A stretch of DNA of 64,000 nucleotides from Pseudomonas graminis (GTDB lineage: Bacteria > Pseudomonadota > Gammaproteobacteria > Pseudomonadales > Pseudomonadaceae): positions 1 through 64,000 of the forward strand of contig NZ_MDEN01000061.1 in NCBI RefSeq assembly GCF_001705435.1. The letters are read 5' to 3'. Below are positions 19,105 through 28,118 of this stretch, piece by piece. The notes under the pieces were generated by a model, which saw only the letters and a list, made by a program, of their open reading frames with translations, ran no database searches and was not told the DNA's origin. Both the position numbers and the translations under genes were made by a program. The first letter of the stretch is position 1; each line of letters starts with the position of its first letter.

Positions 19105-20316
19105 ATGAACACGAGTTTCTGGAAAGCCGGCCACAAACCGACATTGTTCGCAGCGTTTCTGTATTTCGACCTGAGCTTCATGGTCTGGTACCTGCTTGGC
19201 CCGATGGCCGTGCAGATTGCCGCCGATCTGCACCTGACTACCCAGCAACGCGGCCTGATGGTTGCCACGCCGATTCTCGCGGGTGCCGTGCTGCGCTTCA
19301 TCATGGGCATGCTGGCCGATCAGTTGTCGCCGAAAACCGCCGGAATCATCGGCCAGGTGACTGTCATCGCCGCGCTGCTCTGCGCCTGGCAACTGGGCAT
19401 TCACAGCTATGAGCAGGCGCTGCTGCTCGGTGTGTTCCTCGGGATGGCGGGCGCATCGTTCGCCGTGGCGCTGCCGCTGGCTTCGCAGTGGTATCCGCCG
19501 CAGCATCAGGGCAAAGCGATGGGCATCGCCGGCGCCGGCAACTCCGGTACCGTGTTCGCGGCACTGATCGCACCTGTGCTCGCCGCCAGCTTCGGCTGGA
19601 ACAATGTGTTCGGCTTTGCCGTGGCGCCGCTGCTGCTGACCCTCATCGCGTTCTCGCTGATGGCAAAAAACGCTCCGGAACGTCCGAAAGCCAAATCCAT
19701 GGCTGACTATTTCAAAGCCCTGGGCGACCGCGACAGCTGGTGGTTCATGTTCTTCTACAGCGTGACTTTTGGCGGCTTCATCGGCCTGGCCAGTGCCCTG
19801 CCCGGCTATTTCAACGATCAATACGGCCTGAGCCCGGTGACCGCGGGTTACTACACCGCCGCCTGCGTCTTCGGCGGCAGCATGATGCGCCCACTGGGCG
19901 GCGCACTCGCCGATCGCTTTGGCGGCATTCGAACGCTGTCCGGCATGTACGCCGTCGCGGCGATCTGCATCGCCGCCGTCGGTTTCAACCTGCCCAGCTC
20001 GTGGGCAGCGCTGGCACTCTTCGTCGCGGCCATGCTCGGCCTTGGTGCCGGCAACGGCGCGGTGTTCCAGCTCGTGCCGCAACGCTTTCGCAAAGAGATC
20101 GGCGTCATGACCGGCCTGATCGGCATGGCCGGCGGCATCGGTGGCTTCCTGCTCGCCGCCGGGCTTGGCGCCATCAAGCAGAACACCGGCGAGTACCAAC
20201 TGGGCCTGTGGCTGTTTGCATTCCTGGGTGTGCTCGCCTGGTTCGGCCTGATGAACGTCAAGCGTCGCTGGAGAACCACCTGGGGTTCGGCCGCTGTCAC
20301 CGCTGCCCGCGTTTAG
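19105..20316 (+). CDS. nasA: Nitrate/nitrite transporter, NarK/NasA (NNP) family
   Basis: A 403-residue major facilitator protein with about 12 membrane helices. The two nitrate-signature regions typical of the NNP family are visible as GIAGAGNSGTVFAALIAP (helix 5) and GLGAGNGAVFQLVPQRF (helix 11), each rich in glycine. It imports nitrate for assimilation. The gene follows the NasT-controlled leader and has GAGG upstream of ATG. The PP2C-kinase gene begins three bases after its stop, so the two are co-transcribed. Confidence 0.93.
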   Translation: MNTSFWKAGHKPTLFAAFLYFDLSFMVWYLLGPMAVQIAADLHLTTQQRGLMVATPILAGAVLRFIMGMLADQLSPKTAGIIGQVTVIAALLCAWQLGIHSYEQALLLGVFLGMAGASFAVALPLASQWYPPQHQGKAMGIAGAGNSGTVFAALIAPVLAASFGWNNVFGFAVAPLLLTLIAFSLMAKNAPERPKAKSMADYFKALGDRDSWWFMFFYSVTFGGFIGLASALPGYFNDQYGLSPVTAGYYTAACVFGGSMMRPLGGALADRFGGIRTLSGMYAVAAICIAAVGFNLPSSWAALALFVAAMLGLGAGNGAVFQLVPQRFRKEIGVMTGLIGMAGGIGGFLLAAGLGAIKQNTGEYQLGLWLFAFLGVLAWFGLMNVKRRWRTTWGSAAVTAARV

Positions 20317-20319
20317 ACC

Positions 20320-22020
20320 GTGAGCGTCAATCAGCCGCTGACGCCGGTCGCGCCCACCACGAGCGGCTTGCAGCTGCGCGTTGCCGAATTCAGCGCAACC
20401 GGGCCGCGGGCGGAGAATCAGGACGCCATTCGCGTGGTAACTCCTGCTCCGGCGCTGGCGGCCAGCAAGGGGTACCTGTTCGCCCTCGCCGACGGCGTCA
20501 GTCAATGTGCCGACGGCGGACTGGCGTCCCGGGCCACGCTGCAGGCGCTGGCCATGGATTACTACGCAACCCCGGAAACCTGGAGCGTCGCCCAAGCCCT
20601 CGACCGCCTGCTGCTGGCGCACAATCGCTGGCTGCTGGCCAACGGCTTATTGACCACGCTGAGTGCGCTGGTCCTGCGCGGGCGTCGCTTCACCCTCGCC
20701 CATGTCGGCGACTGTCGCGTGTATCGCTGGCACACAGGGCAGCTCCAGCGCATCAGCCAGGACCACGTCTGGGAACAGCCGGACATGCAACACGTGCTGA
20801 AACGCGCGCTGGGTCTGGATCAATACGTGGTCATGGATTACCTCGACGGCGAACTGCGCCAGGGCGAGCGCTTGCTGCTGGTGAGCGACGGCGTGTGGGC
20901 AACGTTGGGCGATGAACGAATCGCCTCGATTCTCAACGAACAGGCCGATCTGGATACGACAGTCCGAACGCTGATCAACGCCGCTCATCTGTCTGGCAGT
21001 GCCGATAACGCGAGCGCGTTGCTGATTCAGGTCGATCAGTTGGGCTCCGACAGCCTGGGCGAAACGCTGCTGCAACTTCAGCAATGGCCTGTCCCGCCCC
21101 TTCTCAAGGCAGGCCAGACGTTTGAAGGTTGGCAAGTCGAGACACGTTTGAGCGACTCGCGACAGTCCCTTGTGTATCGCGTACGCGACAGCCAGCAGCA
21201 ACATTGGTTATTGAAGACGCTGCCGCCTTCTCGCTTTGACGAGGCCGGCGCGGCGAAGGCTTTGCTGCTGGAGGAGTGGTTCTTGCGTCGCGTCGCGGGT
21301 CGCTTCTTTCCAGCCCTGCACCCCCTCGGCCAGCGCCAGCATCTGTACTACGTGATGCGTGAGTACTCCGGCCAGACCCTGGCTGAAATCTTCGATCAGG
21401 AAGGGCCAATGGCGCTGTCGCCGTGGCTGAGTCTGGCCCGGGAACTGATCGCTGCCGTCGGTCTGCTGCACCGGCGCAACATCATCCATCGAGACATCAA
21501 GCCTGAGAATCTGCTGCACGAGCGGGCGGGAGGTTTACGCATTCTGGATTTCGGGCTTGCCTACAGCCCGGGCCTATCAGTGGATCAAAGCGGCGATGTA
21601 CCCGGCACCCCCAGCTTTATGGCCCCTGAAGCCTTCGACGGCGCAGAGCCAAGCCCAGACTTTGATCTGTATGCCGCCAGCGTCACGCTGTACTTCCTGC
21701 TGACCGGCCACTACCCCTACGGCGAGATCGAGCCCTTTCAGCGCCGCCGCTTCGGTAATCCGCTGCCCGTCAGCCGTTACCGACCGGATGTCCCGGAGTG
21801 GCTGGATCAGCATCTGCAGCGCGCCCTGCAAGCTGATCCGCAGAGGCGCTTCGAGACCGCAGAGCACTGGCTCGTGCACTTTCAACAGGGAGAGCTTTCG
21901 CCGCTGAATACACGTACGACACCACTGCTGGAGCGTGAGCCCCTCAAGGTCTGGCGCGCAGTGGCCTTGTTGTCGCTGCTGATCAATCTGGTTTTGTGGG
22001 TGCTGCTGGTCAAACGATAG
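20320..22020 (+). CDS. PP2C phosphatase-Ser/Thr kinase fusion, membrane-anchored
   Basis: A 566-residue bifunctional protein starting at GTG. Residues about 15-245 are a PP2C-type phosphatase (GPRAENQDAIRV, FALADGVSQCADGG, LLLVSDGVW). Residues about 265-525 are a protein kinase with HRDIKPENLL and the metal-binding LDFGLAY; the glycine-rich loop is poorly conserved, although a candidate lysine is present (LLKTL). A single helix near the end (VALLSLLINLVLWVLLV) anchors it with both domains in the cytoplasm. In other Pseudomonas this gene sits between nasA and nirB. Its substrate is unknown, but the operon suggests it controls nitrate uptake or reduction. Confidence 0.88.
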   Translation: MSVNQPLTPVAPTTSGLQLRVAEFSATGPRAENQDAIRVVTPAPALAASKGYLFALADGVSQCADGGLASRATLQALAMDYYATPETWSVAQALDRLLLAHNRWLLANGLLTTLSALVLRGRRFTLAHVGDCRVYRWHTGQLQRISQDHVWEQPDMQHVLKRALGLDQYVVMDYLDGELRQGERLLLVSDGVWATLGDERIASILNEQADLDTTVRTLINAAHLSGSADNASALLIQVDQLGSDSLGETLLQLQQWPVPPLLKAGQTFEGWQVETRLSDSRQSLVYRVRDSQQQHWLLKTLPPSRFDEAGAAKALLLEEWFLRRVAGRFFPALHPLGQRQHLYYVMREYSGQTLAEIFDQEGPMALSPWLSLARELIAAVGLLHRRNIIHRDIKPENLLHERAGGLRILDFGLAYSPGLSVDQSGDVPGTPSFMAPEAFDGAEPSPDFDLYAASVTLYFLLTGHYPYGEIEPFQRRRFGNPLPVSRYRPDVPEWLDQHLQRALQADPQRRFETAEHWLVHFQQGELSPLNTRTTPLLEREPLKVWRAVALLSLLINLVLWVLLVKR

Positions 22021-22140
22021 TGCGGACTTAGTCGTTTAAGTGGATCCGCTTAGAGGGATCCAGTGTGACCCCGGTCTCTTTGCTTAGACGGCCGGACAGC
22101 GAATCAGGGGGGACTGCGGGGTTAAATCGCAGGCAAAGAA

Positions 22141-22165
22141 AAACCCGGCCTGAGCCGGGTTTTTC
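22141..22165. terminator. Bidirectional terminator between the nitrate operon and oprF
   Basis: AAACCCGGC/GCCGGGTTT with loop CTGA has an A run on its left and a T run on its right, so it can end both the plus-strand kinase transcript and the minus-strand oprF transcript. The rest of 22021-22140 shows no gene. Confidence 0.88.
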
Positions 22166-22180
22166 GTGAAGCGAGGCTAA

Positions 22181-23215
22181 TTACTTAGCTTGGGCTTCTA
22201 CTTGTGCTTCTACGCGACGGTTTACAGCGCGGCCAGCGTCAGTTGCGTTGTCAGCAACTGGGCGGGATTCGCCGTAGCCAACCGAGTTTACGCGGTTAGC
22301 GCCAACACCGTACTGGTTAACCAGAACTTGCTTAACGGCGTTTGCACGACGCTCGGACAGCTTCTGGTTGTAAGCGTCAGGACCGACGGAGTCAGTGTGA
22401 CCTTCAACAGTGGTGGTGGTCTGTGGGTACTGCTTCATGAAGTCAGCCAGGTTCTTGATGTCGCCGTAGCTGTTTGGCTTCACAACCGACTTGTTGAAGT
22501 CGAATTTAACGTCCAGCTCAACACGTACGACTTCAGCAACAGCTGGGCAGCCGTTAGCGTCAACAGTCACGTTTGCCGGGGTGTCCGGGCACTTGTCAAC
22601 GTTGTCGCAGACGCCGTCGTTGTCGCTGTCGGAGCACACTTCAGCTACTGGAGCTGGTGCTGCTTCAACTTTCTTCGAACCGCCGCCGAAGTTCACACCG
22701 ATACCGACGCTTGGCGCCCACTCGGTGTCGCCTTGGTCGATGTTGTACTGAGCTTCAACGCCAGCACGGGCATAGAAGTTGTCAGTGAAGTACAGCTTGG
22801 CACCGCCGCCGATGTTGGCGAAGGTGGAGCGGTTACGACCGTTGCTGCCGTTCTGATCGATGCTCTGATCGGAGAAACCAGCCGAAACGTATGGACGCAG
22901 CATGTCGCCCGGGTTGTTGAAGTGGTACAGAGCGTCCAGAGCGGTGTTCGCGCCCTTGATGTTCTGGCCATTGTCGCTACGGACGTTGTGCACTTCGTCA
23001 TAGCCCAGACGCAATTCAACGTCGTCGGTCAGGAAGTAGCCAACAGAACCGCCGAACAGGTTGCCGTCGTTTTTGAAGTTACGAGCGCTGTCGAACTGTT
23101 CTTTCTTGGCGAAGCCTTCGATTTCGACTGCGCCTTGGCCTTGAGCCAGAGCGCCGAACGAAGTTGCGGCAACAATAGTACCAATGGCCAAGCCCAAGGT
23201 GTTTTTCAGTTTCAT
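22181..23215 (-). CDS. oprF: Major outer membrane porin OprF
   Basis: A 344-residue OmpA-family protein. A signal peptide (cut near ALAQ) is followed by an eight-strand barrel domain (about 25-190), a linker with calcium-type repeats (SDSDNDGVCDNVDKCPDTP, four cysteines) and a C-terminal peptidoglycan-binding OmpA domain (TVEGHTDSVGPDAYNQKLSE, RRVEA). OprF links the outer membrane to peptidoglycan and forms a low-efficiency porin. It lies directly downstream of sigX, the sigma factor that drives it in other Pseudomonas. Confidence 0.98.
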   Translation of the reverse strand: MKLKNTLGLAIGTIVAATSFGALAQGQGAVEIEGFAKKEQFDSARNFKNDGNLFGGSVGYFLTDDVELRLGYDEVHNVRSDNGQNIKGANTALDALYHFNNPGDMLRPYVSAGFSDQSIDQNGSNGRNRSTFANIGGGAKLYFTDNFYARAGVEAQYNIDQGDTEWAPSVGIGVNFGGGSKKVEAAPAPVAEVCSDSDNDGVCDNVDKCPDTPANVTVDANGCPAVAEVVRVELDVKFDFNKSVVKPNSYGDIKNLADFMKQYPQTTTTVEGHTDSVGPDAYNQKLSERRANAVKQVLVNQYGVGANRVNSVGYGESRPVADNATDAGRAVNRRVEAQVEAQAK

Positions 23216-23322
23216 CCGTTAAATCCCCATCTGGTGATTGTAAAGCAGTCCCCCTTAGCGAGAGACAACTCGTCGGCAAGTCTATCAGAACTTGCCTGCT
23301 CGTTAGAGATATTTGCACCGAG

Positions 23323-23913
23323 TTAAGTTTCGGTAACGCCTGCAAATTTCTCACGTAATTTATCAAGTGCCCGTTTGTAACGCATTTTCGTGGCACTCAG
23401 GCCCATGTGCATGATGTCTGCGATCTCCTGAAATTCCAGCTCTGCGACAAATCGTAGCACCAGAATTTCCCTGTCGATCGGGTTCACATGCACAAGCCAA
23501 CGATCAAGCCCGCCCTTTTCTTCTGGTTTCGGCGTCTTTTCTTCCGACGCTTCCTCGAGGGGGTCAAGACTCAAAGCGTCCAGTAACCGACGCTTTCGCC
23601 GCTCCTTCCTGTACTGCGTGATGCATTCGTTGTACGTGATGCTGTAGAGCCAGGTTTTGAACTTCGATTTACCCTCGAAGTTCTTCAAGCCATACAACAC
23701 CTTAAGCATCACTTCCTGACAGACATCATCAGCATCGCGATCGTTCCCCAGATACCGTGCGCAGACGTTAAAAAGTGTCCGCTGGTAACGACGCATCAGC
23801 TCTTCGTAGGCACGCGTCACATGAAACAGCTCGGCGTGCGAACGCGCAACCAGCTCCTCATCGGAGAGCTCGCGTGGGTCGTAGCGCAGAGAGGGCGTTT
23901 GAACGTTATTCAA
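23323..23913 (-). CDS. sigX: ECF sigma factor SigX
   Basis: An ECF sigma factor of about 196 residues: region 2 (YLGNDRDADDVCQEVMLKVL, KTWLYSITYN) and region 4 (VNPIDREILVLRFVAELEFQEIA). It controls oprF and membrane lipid and envelope genes. The start is uncertain: TTG at 23913 gives the length known for P. aeruginosa SigX, while ATG at 23982 would add 23 residues, and that segment overlaps a CCGCCGC/GCGGCGG hairpin. I prefer the short form. Located between cmpX and oprF in the conserved order. Confidence 0.92.
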   Translation of the reverse strand: MNNVQTPSLRYDPRELSDEELVARSHAELFHVTRAYEELMRRYQRTLFNVCARYLGNDRDADDVCQEVMLKVLYGLKNFEGKSKFKTWLYSITYNECITQYRKERRKRRLLDALSLDPLEEASEEKTPKPEEKGGLDRWLVHVNPIDREILVLRFVAELEFQEIADIMHMGLSATKMRYKRALDKLREKFAGVTET

Positions 23914-24002
23914 AACAAGTCGTGCCGACAGTCGGGTAGATGTCCGCCGCGCCCGGGAATCGCCCGGGTTTTGCGGCGGCATACATTAGCAGATTCGCCG
24001 GC

Positions 24003-24827
24003 TCAACGGCTGCTCACTCGCTGCTCGAGGAGGACCCGGTTGGACATCGATACCAACTCGCCTTCCTCGGTCAGCAGGGTGGTCTTCACCGTGCCAATTT
24101 CTTCGATCTGCCCTTCGACCTCTCCAACGCGCACTTGTTGCCCTACCTGGTACAACTCACGTACATAAATTCCTGCCAGGATCTGGCTCGCGATCTCGCG
24201 ACTTCCCAGACCCATGGCCAGCGCAACGGCCAGACCAACGGTAATCAATCCGATAACGATCACATGGTTCAGCAGGTCGGTCTTGACCTCCAGCTGACTG
24301 ATCGCCACCGAAATACTGATGATGATCACCAGCCACTGGGCGATTCGCCCCAGGCCAGCCGAGTAATCCAGGCCTACGCCTTCCGCAGCGCCGCGAACAA
24401 TACCGTTGACTAACTGCGCGAGCAAGACCCCGACCAGCAGCACCAGTGCAGCGCCGAACACCTTCGGCAGGTACAGCGCCAGCATGTCCAGCGTCGCGGA
24501 AACCCGCTCCAGCCCCAGCGATTCTGCCGCCGACACCAGAAAAATCAAGAGCACGAACCAGTAAACGATCTTGCCGATCAGCGTCGATATCGGGACCTGA
24601 ATACCCGCGCGGCTGATCAGCTTTGTCAACCCGGTGCCGCCCATCAGGCGATCCAGACCGAGCTTGGCCAACAACTTGGAAAGCAGGGTATCGAGCAGCT
24701 TTGCCACCACGAAACCCAGAAGCACCACGACCAGCGCGCCGAACAGATTCGGGATGAAGTTCGCGACTTTGGTCCACAACGCAGTCATTGCAGTAACCAG
24801 GCTCTGCGTCCAGAGATCCAATTCCAT
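24003..24827 (-). CDS. cmpX: CmpX, MscS-type mechanosensitive channel protein
   Basis: A 274-residue membrane protein. Several conserved-helix repeats (SLVTAMTALWTKVANFIPNL and PKVFGAALVLLVGVLLAQLV) precede a small MscS-like domain near the C-terminus (LGSREIASQILAGIYVREL, VGEVEGQIEEIG). It belongs to the small cmpX family found beside sigX. Loss in P. aeruginosa is reported to alter SigX activity and membrane stress. The ATG at 24827 lies two bases after crfX; a TTG two codons earlier would overlap it. Confidence 0.9.
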   Translation of the reverse strand: MELDLWTQSLVTAMTALWTKVANFIPNLFGALVVVLLGFVVAKLLDTLLSKLLAKLGLDRLMGGTGLTKLISRAGIQVPISTLIGKIVYWFVLLIFLVSAAESLGLERVSATLDMLALYLPKVFGAALVLLVGVLLAQLVNGIVRGAAEGVGLDYSAGLGRIAQWLVIIISISVAISQLEVKTDLLNHVIVIGLITVGLAVALAMGLGSREIASQILAGIYVRELYQVGQQVRVGEVEGQIEEIGTVKTTLLTEEGELVSMSNRVLLEQRVSSR

Positions 24828-24829
24828 AT

Positions 24830-25099
24830 TCAATCAGCCTTGTCTTGTACACCGGTCCCGGCAAACGCAGTACCGGTACCTTTCGCCTTGCGGCGGGAAA
24901 CGGGTGAAACGTGGGCGGAGCCGTTATTCACGGCAATCATCAAAGCCTGCGTGCAACGACCCAGAAGACTGAACAGATCACCGGCGCCGACCTGACGGTT
25001 GGCGGTCTTCAACACTCGGCCCAGAACGGCATCATCGTCCCGGCTGCTGGACGAAGCGTTGAGCATGTCGCGCAGTGATTCTTCAAACGGGTCGTGCAT
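24830..25099 (-). CDS. crfX: CrfX, small cysteine-region protein of the sigX locus
   Basis: An 89-residue soluble protein (MHDPFEESLRDMLNASSSSR at its start), located between cmaX and cmpX as in other Pseudomonas. It has an acidic N-terminal helix and a basic C-terminal tail (VSRRKAKGTG) with no known domain. GAGGTG precedes the ATG at 25099. Role unknown; the conserved position suggests a link to envelope stress. Confidence 0.85.
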   Translation of the reverse strand: MHDPFEESLRDMLNASSSSRDDDAVLGRVLKTANRQVGAGDLFSLLGRCTQALMIAVNNGSAHVSPVSRRKAKGTGTAFAGTGVQDKAD

Positions 25100-25185
25100 A
25101 GGCACCTCACGCAATATCACTGAAAGACGCAGCCAATTCTGCTGGAGTCACACGACACTCGTGTGCGCCTTCCGTTTTTTTACAC

Positions 25186-26181
25186 TCACACCCACCGCAA
25201 TCGCTTGAACAACCACATTTGCCCCACCGCGACGGCCAGCATCAACAGGCAGGCGTACATAAATCCGTAGGGGTTTTCCGATCCCGGGATGCCTCCCACG
25301 TTGATACCCAACAAACCGGTCAGGAAGCTCATCGGCAGGAAGATGCCGGTGATGACTCCAAACCGATAGACGGTCCTGTTCATGCGCTCGTTGCGGCGTC
25401 TGTCTTCGGCCTCAAGCACAAGCCCCACGCGCTCTTTGGTCAGTTCCAGCTCTTCGAGATAGCGTGTCAGGCTGTTGTTCAACTCGTTCCAGTAATCGGC
25501 GTCATCCTCCACAAACCACGGCATCTTGCTGCGCGTCATCTGGGCGTAGATCTCCCGCTGCGGCGCCAGGAACCTTCGCAGCCCCGCCGCTCGCCGACGG
25601 ATGTGCACCATGTTGCCGTGCTCGGGCAGATACCGTTCGTCGGCATCTATGCGCTCTTCCATGTCATCGACCAGTTCTGTGAGCTCGCCCACCACCGCTT
25701 GAACCTTGTCGGTGAGGAACTGAGCCAGATACAACAGCAATTCCGAGGCTGTTTTCGGGCCCTTGCCTTCATCCAATGACGCGATCAGTTCGTCGGTTGC
25801 CCGCAGCGAACGAAGGCGCAACGAGATAACGCGCTGGGCGGCGGCAAAAATACGCACCGACACCATGTCTTCGGGCTCGGCGCCAGGGTTCAGGTTGATC
25901 CCGCGCAGAAACAGCAGCAATTCGTCGTCCGGCAAGGCCAGCAGCCGTGGCCGGGTGTTCTCTTCCAGCATCAGGTCACAGACGAACTCGCTGAGACCGC
26001 TGGTCTTGCGCAACCACGTCTGGGTCTGCGGATGGCTGCGGTCCCAGTGGAGCCACACACTTTCGTGGGGCTCCAATTGAAGGCCATCCAGTGCAGTGCG
26101 GGGGATTGAACGCGCCCCGCCCTTTCCGTCCAACACGAGGGCATGAACCAGCCCCCACTGCGCGTTTGTTTCGTCGAACAT
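25186..26181 (-). CDS. cmaX: CmaX, CorA/ZntB-family metal transporter
   Basis: A 331-residue CorA-superfamily protein: a long soluble, mostly helical N-terminal part (about 1-265) and two C-terminal membrane helices. The selectivity loop after the first helix reads LLGINVGGIPG, the GxN form closer to ZntB (Zn2+ transport) than to CorA (GMN). The last helix ends with basic residues (FKRLRW), typical of the family. The transported ion is uncertain. First gene of the cmaX-crfX-cmpX group. Confidence 0.88.
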   Translation of the reverse strand: MFDETNAQWGLVHALVLDGKGGARSIPRTALDGLQLEPHESVWLHWDRSHPQTQTWLRKTSGLSEFVCDLMLEENTRPRLLALPDDELLLFLRGINLNPGAEPEDMVSVRIFAAAQRVISLRLRSLRATDELIASLDEGKGPKTASELLLYLAQFLTDKVQAVVGELTELVDDMEERIDADERYLPEHGNMVHIRRRAAGLRRFLAPQREIYAQMTRSKMPWFVEDDADYWNELNNSLTRYLEELELTKERVGLVLEAEDRRRNERMNRTVYRFGVITGIFLPMSFLTGLLGINVGGIPGSENPYGFMYACLLMLAVAVGQMWLFKRLRWV

Positions 26182-26223
26182 TCGTGTCCTTGCTGAGTGA
26201 ATCGCTAACCGCGTAAAGAATAA

Positions 26224-26712
26224 TCAGTCCGGCATTTTCAGTGCGCTGGGCGAGACGATGATGCCGTTGTTGTCGGCATAGATGAATTCGCCCGGCTTGA
26301 AGGTCACACCGCCGAAGCTCACCACCGTGTTCAGATCACCCAGGCCGCGTTTTTCAGTCTTGAGCGGGTGACTGGCCAATGCCTGCACACCCAGATCGGT
26401 CTGCGCGAGGACGTCGACGTCACGCACGCAGCCGAAAATCACCATGCCCTCCCAGCCGTTTTTCGCCGCCTTCTCCGCGATCATGTCGCCGAGCAGTGCG
26501 CAGCGCAGAGAGCCACCACCGTCCACGACCAGGACTTTGCCGTGCCCAGGCTGGTCAGCCTGCTCACGCACCTTCGAATTGTCTTCGAAGCACTTGAGCG
26601 TGACGATCTCGCCACCAAATGAATCACGGCCACCAAAATTGCTGAACATCGGCTCTACCACCTGAATCAGCTCAGGGTAGGCGTCGCACAAGTCCGGGGT
26701 GATGTAGTGCAT
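26224..26712 (-). CDS. rraA: RraA-family protein
   Basis: A 162-residue RraA-like protein. [36 protein letters not shown] and [20 protein letters not shown] cover the fold. RraA of E. coli inhibits RNase E; close relatives are 4-hydroxy-4-methyl-2-oxoglutarate / oxaloacetate lyases using the same Gly-rich loop and Arg-Asp pair, present here as GD and VRD. The sequence cannot separate the two roles, and both may apply. About 210 bases downstream of estX on the same strand. Confidence 0.85.
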   Translation of the reverse strand: MHYITPDLCDAYPELIQVVEPMFSNFGGRDSFGGEIVTLKCFEDNSKVREQADQPGHGKVLVVDGGGSLRCALLGDMIAEKAAKNGWEGMVIFGCVRDVDVLAQTDLGVQALASHPLKTEKRGLGDLNTVVSFGGVTFKPGEFIYADNNGIIVSPSALKMPD

Positions 26713-26951
26713 GGGTAACTCCTGTCAGGAAAGCTCTGTGATGAGGGTAGACAGCCACTAGGATAGACGGCTACGAGAATAGACGGTCTGTTTGAACGAC
26801 CGACGCTCCCCGCGCATTGCATCCTTATATAGCACCTCATGGCGCACAGAAAAATCTGACCAACGAGTCGCCACCTGCCGTTCGGCCCCGGTGTCGAGAA
26901 TGGGTGCAGCTTAGCGCCAAGTCAGCGCCCAAGGAATGGGTGAAACCGCGA

Positions 26952-27947
26952 CTATGACGGAGTTGCCATCATGTTCAGCGTTGATTCAGCCTTTGCCACC
27001 GGAACATGGCGATTCAGCCAGTCCGCCACGCGCGGCCACACCTGGGTTTGCGCGGCTTTGCTGACCAGCATCGGCACGTGGCCGAAGTCTTCGCTGAAGC
27101 CCTGTTCGCGGCCCAGGACGAGAAACGTCTTGTCGTCGCTGCCGAAGCGCTCGAAGAGCTCGCGGCAGGCCCATTCCGGGTCCTGATGATCGCCAGCGCC
27201 AGCCACGCACAGCAGCGGGACCGTGACCTGTTGCAGCCCGGCCCACCAGTCATCCTTCTTGTGGCCGAAGCTGCCGAACAGGCCGCGCCAGCGCATGTTC
27301 TCCAGAAGGACGCCCATGGGTTCGTCTTCCGGGCCACGCTTGAAACGCGGGCCCGAAACGTGCTCGAAGCGCTTGAGCAGCAGCCGTGCGACCCATTGCA
27401 GCGGCGGCACTTTGAGCGGCCAGTGGCTGCGGGTGACCTGACTGCCGAACAACGCCACCGACGCGGCGTCGTCCGTCGTCAGGTAGTGCCCGCCCAAAGC
27501 CGCAGCGAGGGTCGTGCCGCCCAGGGAATGGCCGATCCAGTGGGGCGCCTCGCCAGTCTGCTCGCGCACGAACCCGGCGATGGCCGGCAAGTCAAAGCGC
27601 GCATAGTCAGCGACGCCGTTGGATTTATACGCGCTGTTACGCGCCGACAGGCCGTGCCCGCGCATTTCCGGGATCCACACATCGAACCCGGCACGGGCCA
27701 GATAAGCGCCCAGTCCGATGCCTTTGGGGGAATACCAGAAGCGTCGATTGGAAAAGCTGCCGTGCAGCAGGACCACCGGCACGCCTCGGGCATCGGGGGC
27801 GGACACAAGACCCAGCCGGGTGACGGCGATTTCGACGGTGAAATCCGGGCTGTTGCCGGGCTTCAAACGGTAGACGTCCTCGGTCAGGTCGCCACGACGC
27901 TCGGCACTGATCAGGGCCACGGGGAAGAGATGACTGCTGCTTTGCAT
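26952..27947 (-). CDS. estX: Alpha/beta hydrolase EstX
   Basis: A 331-residue alpha/beta hydrolase. The oxyanion region is VVLLHGSFSNRRFW, the nucleophile elbow is GHSLGG and the catalytic histidine is probably in EDFGHVPML. No signal peptide is seen with the start at 27947; the longer reading frame adds a 52-residue low-quality tail that overlaps the ppsA terminator. Substrate unknown. Its place between ppsA and rraA is conserved in Pseudomonas. Confidence 0.82.
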   Translation of the reverse strand: MQSSSHLFPVALISAERRGDLTEDVYRLKPGNSPDFTVEIAVTRLGLVSAPDARGVPVVLLHGSFSNRRFWYSPKGIGLGAYLARAGFDVWIPEMRGHGLSARNSAYKSNGVADYARFDLPAIAGFVREQTGEAPHWIGHSLGGTTLAAALGGHYLTTDDAASVALFGSQVTRSHWPLKVPPLQWVARLLLKRFEHVSGPRFKRGPEDEPMGVLLENMRWRGLFGSFGHKKDDWWAGLQQVTVPLLCVAGAGDHQDPEWACRELFERFGSDDKTFLVLGREQGFSEDFGHVPMLVSKAAQTQVWPRVADWLNRHVPVAKAESTLNMMATPS

Positions 27948-28037
27948 GGTGCTTTTGCTGGATGCTCTTGGTGGAGGGGGAACGGCGGTTGGGCGAGACA
28001 GCAAGTTGACGCTACCAGCGCGCTGAAAATCACCCAC

Positions 28038-28100
28038 AAAAAAGGGCGGATTCGTTAAAGAACCGCCCTCTCGGGAAACCGGCCCATTGAAACGGGCCGG
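28038..28100 (-). terminator. Tandem terminator of ppsA
   Basis: Read on the minus strand, a first hairpin (28079-28100, CCGGCCC/GGGCCGG) is followed by a second (28043-28069, AGGGCGG/CCGCCCT) with a run of six T. It ends the ppsA transcript ahead of estX. Confidence 0.88.
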
Positions 28101-28118
28101 CATCTTACTCGATCTGCA

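Noticed and set aside
22190-23326. 378-codon open frame antisense to oprF
   Set aside because: Valine-rich mirror product of a strongly biased gene.
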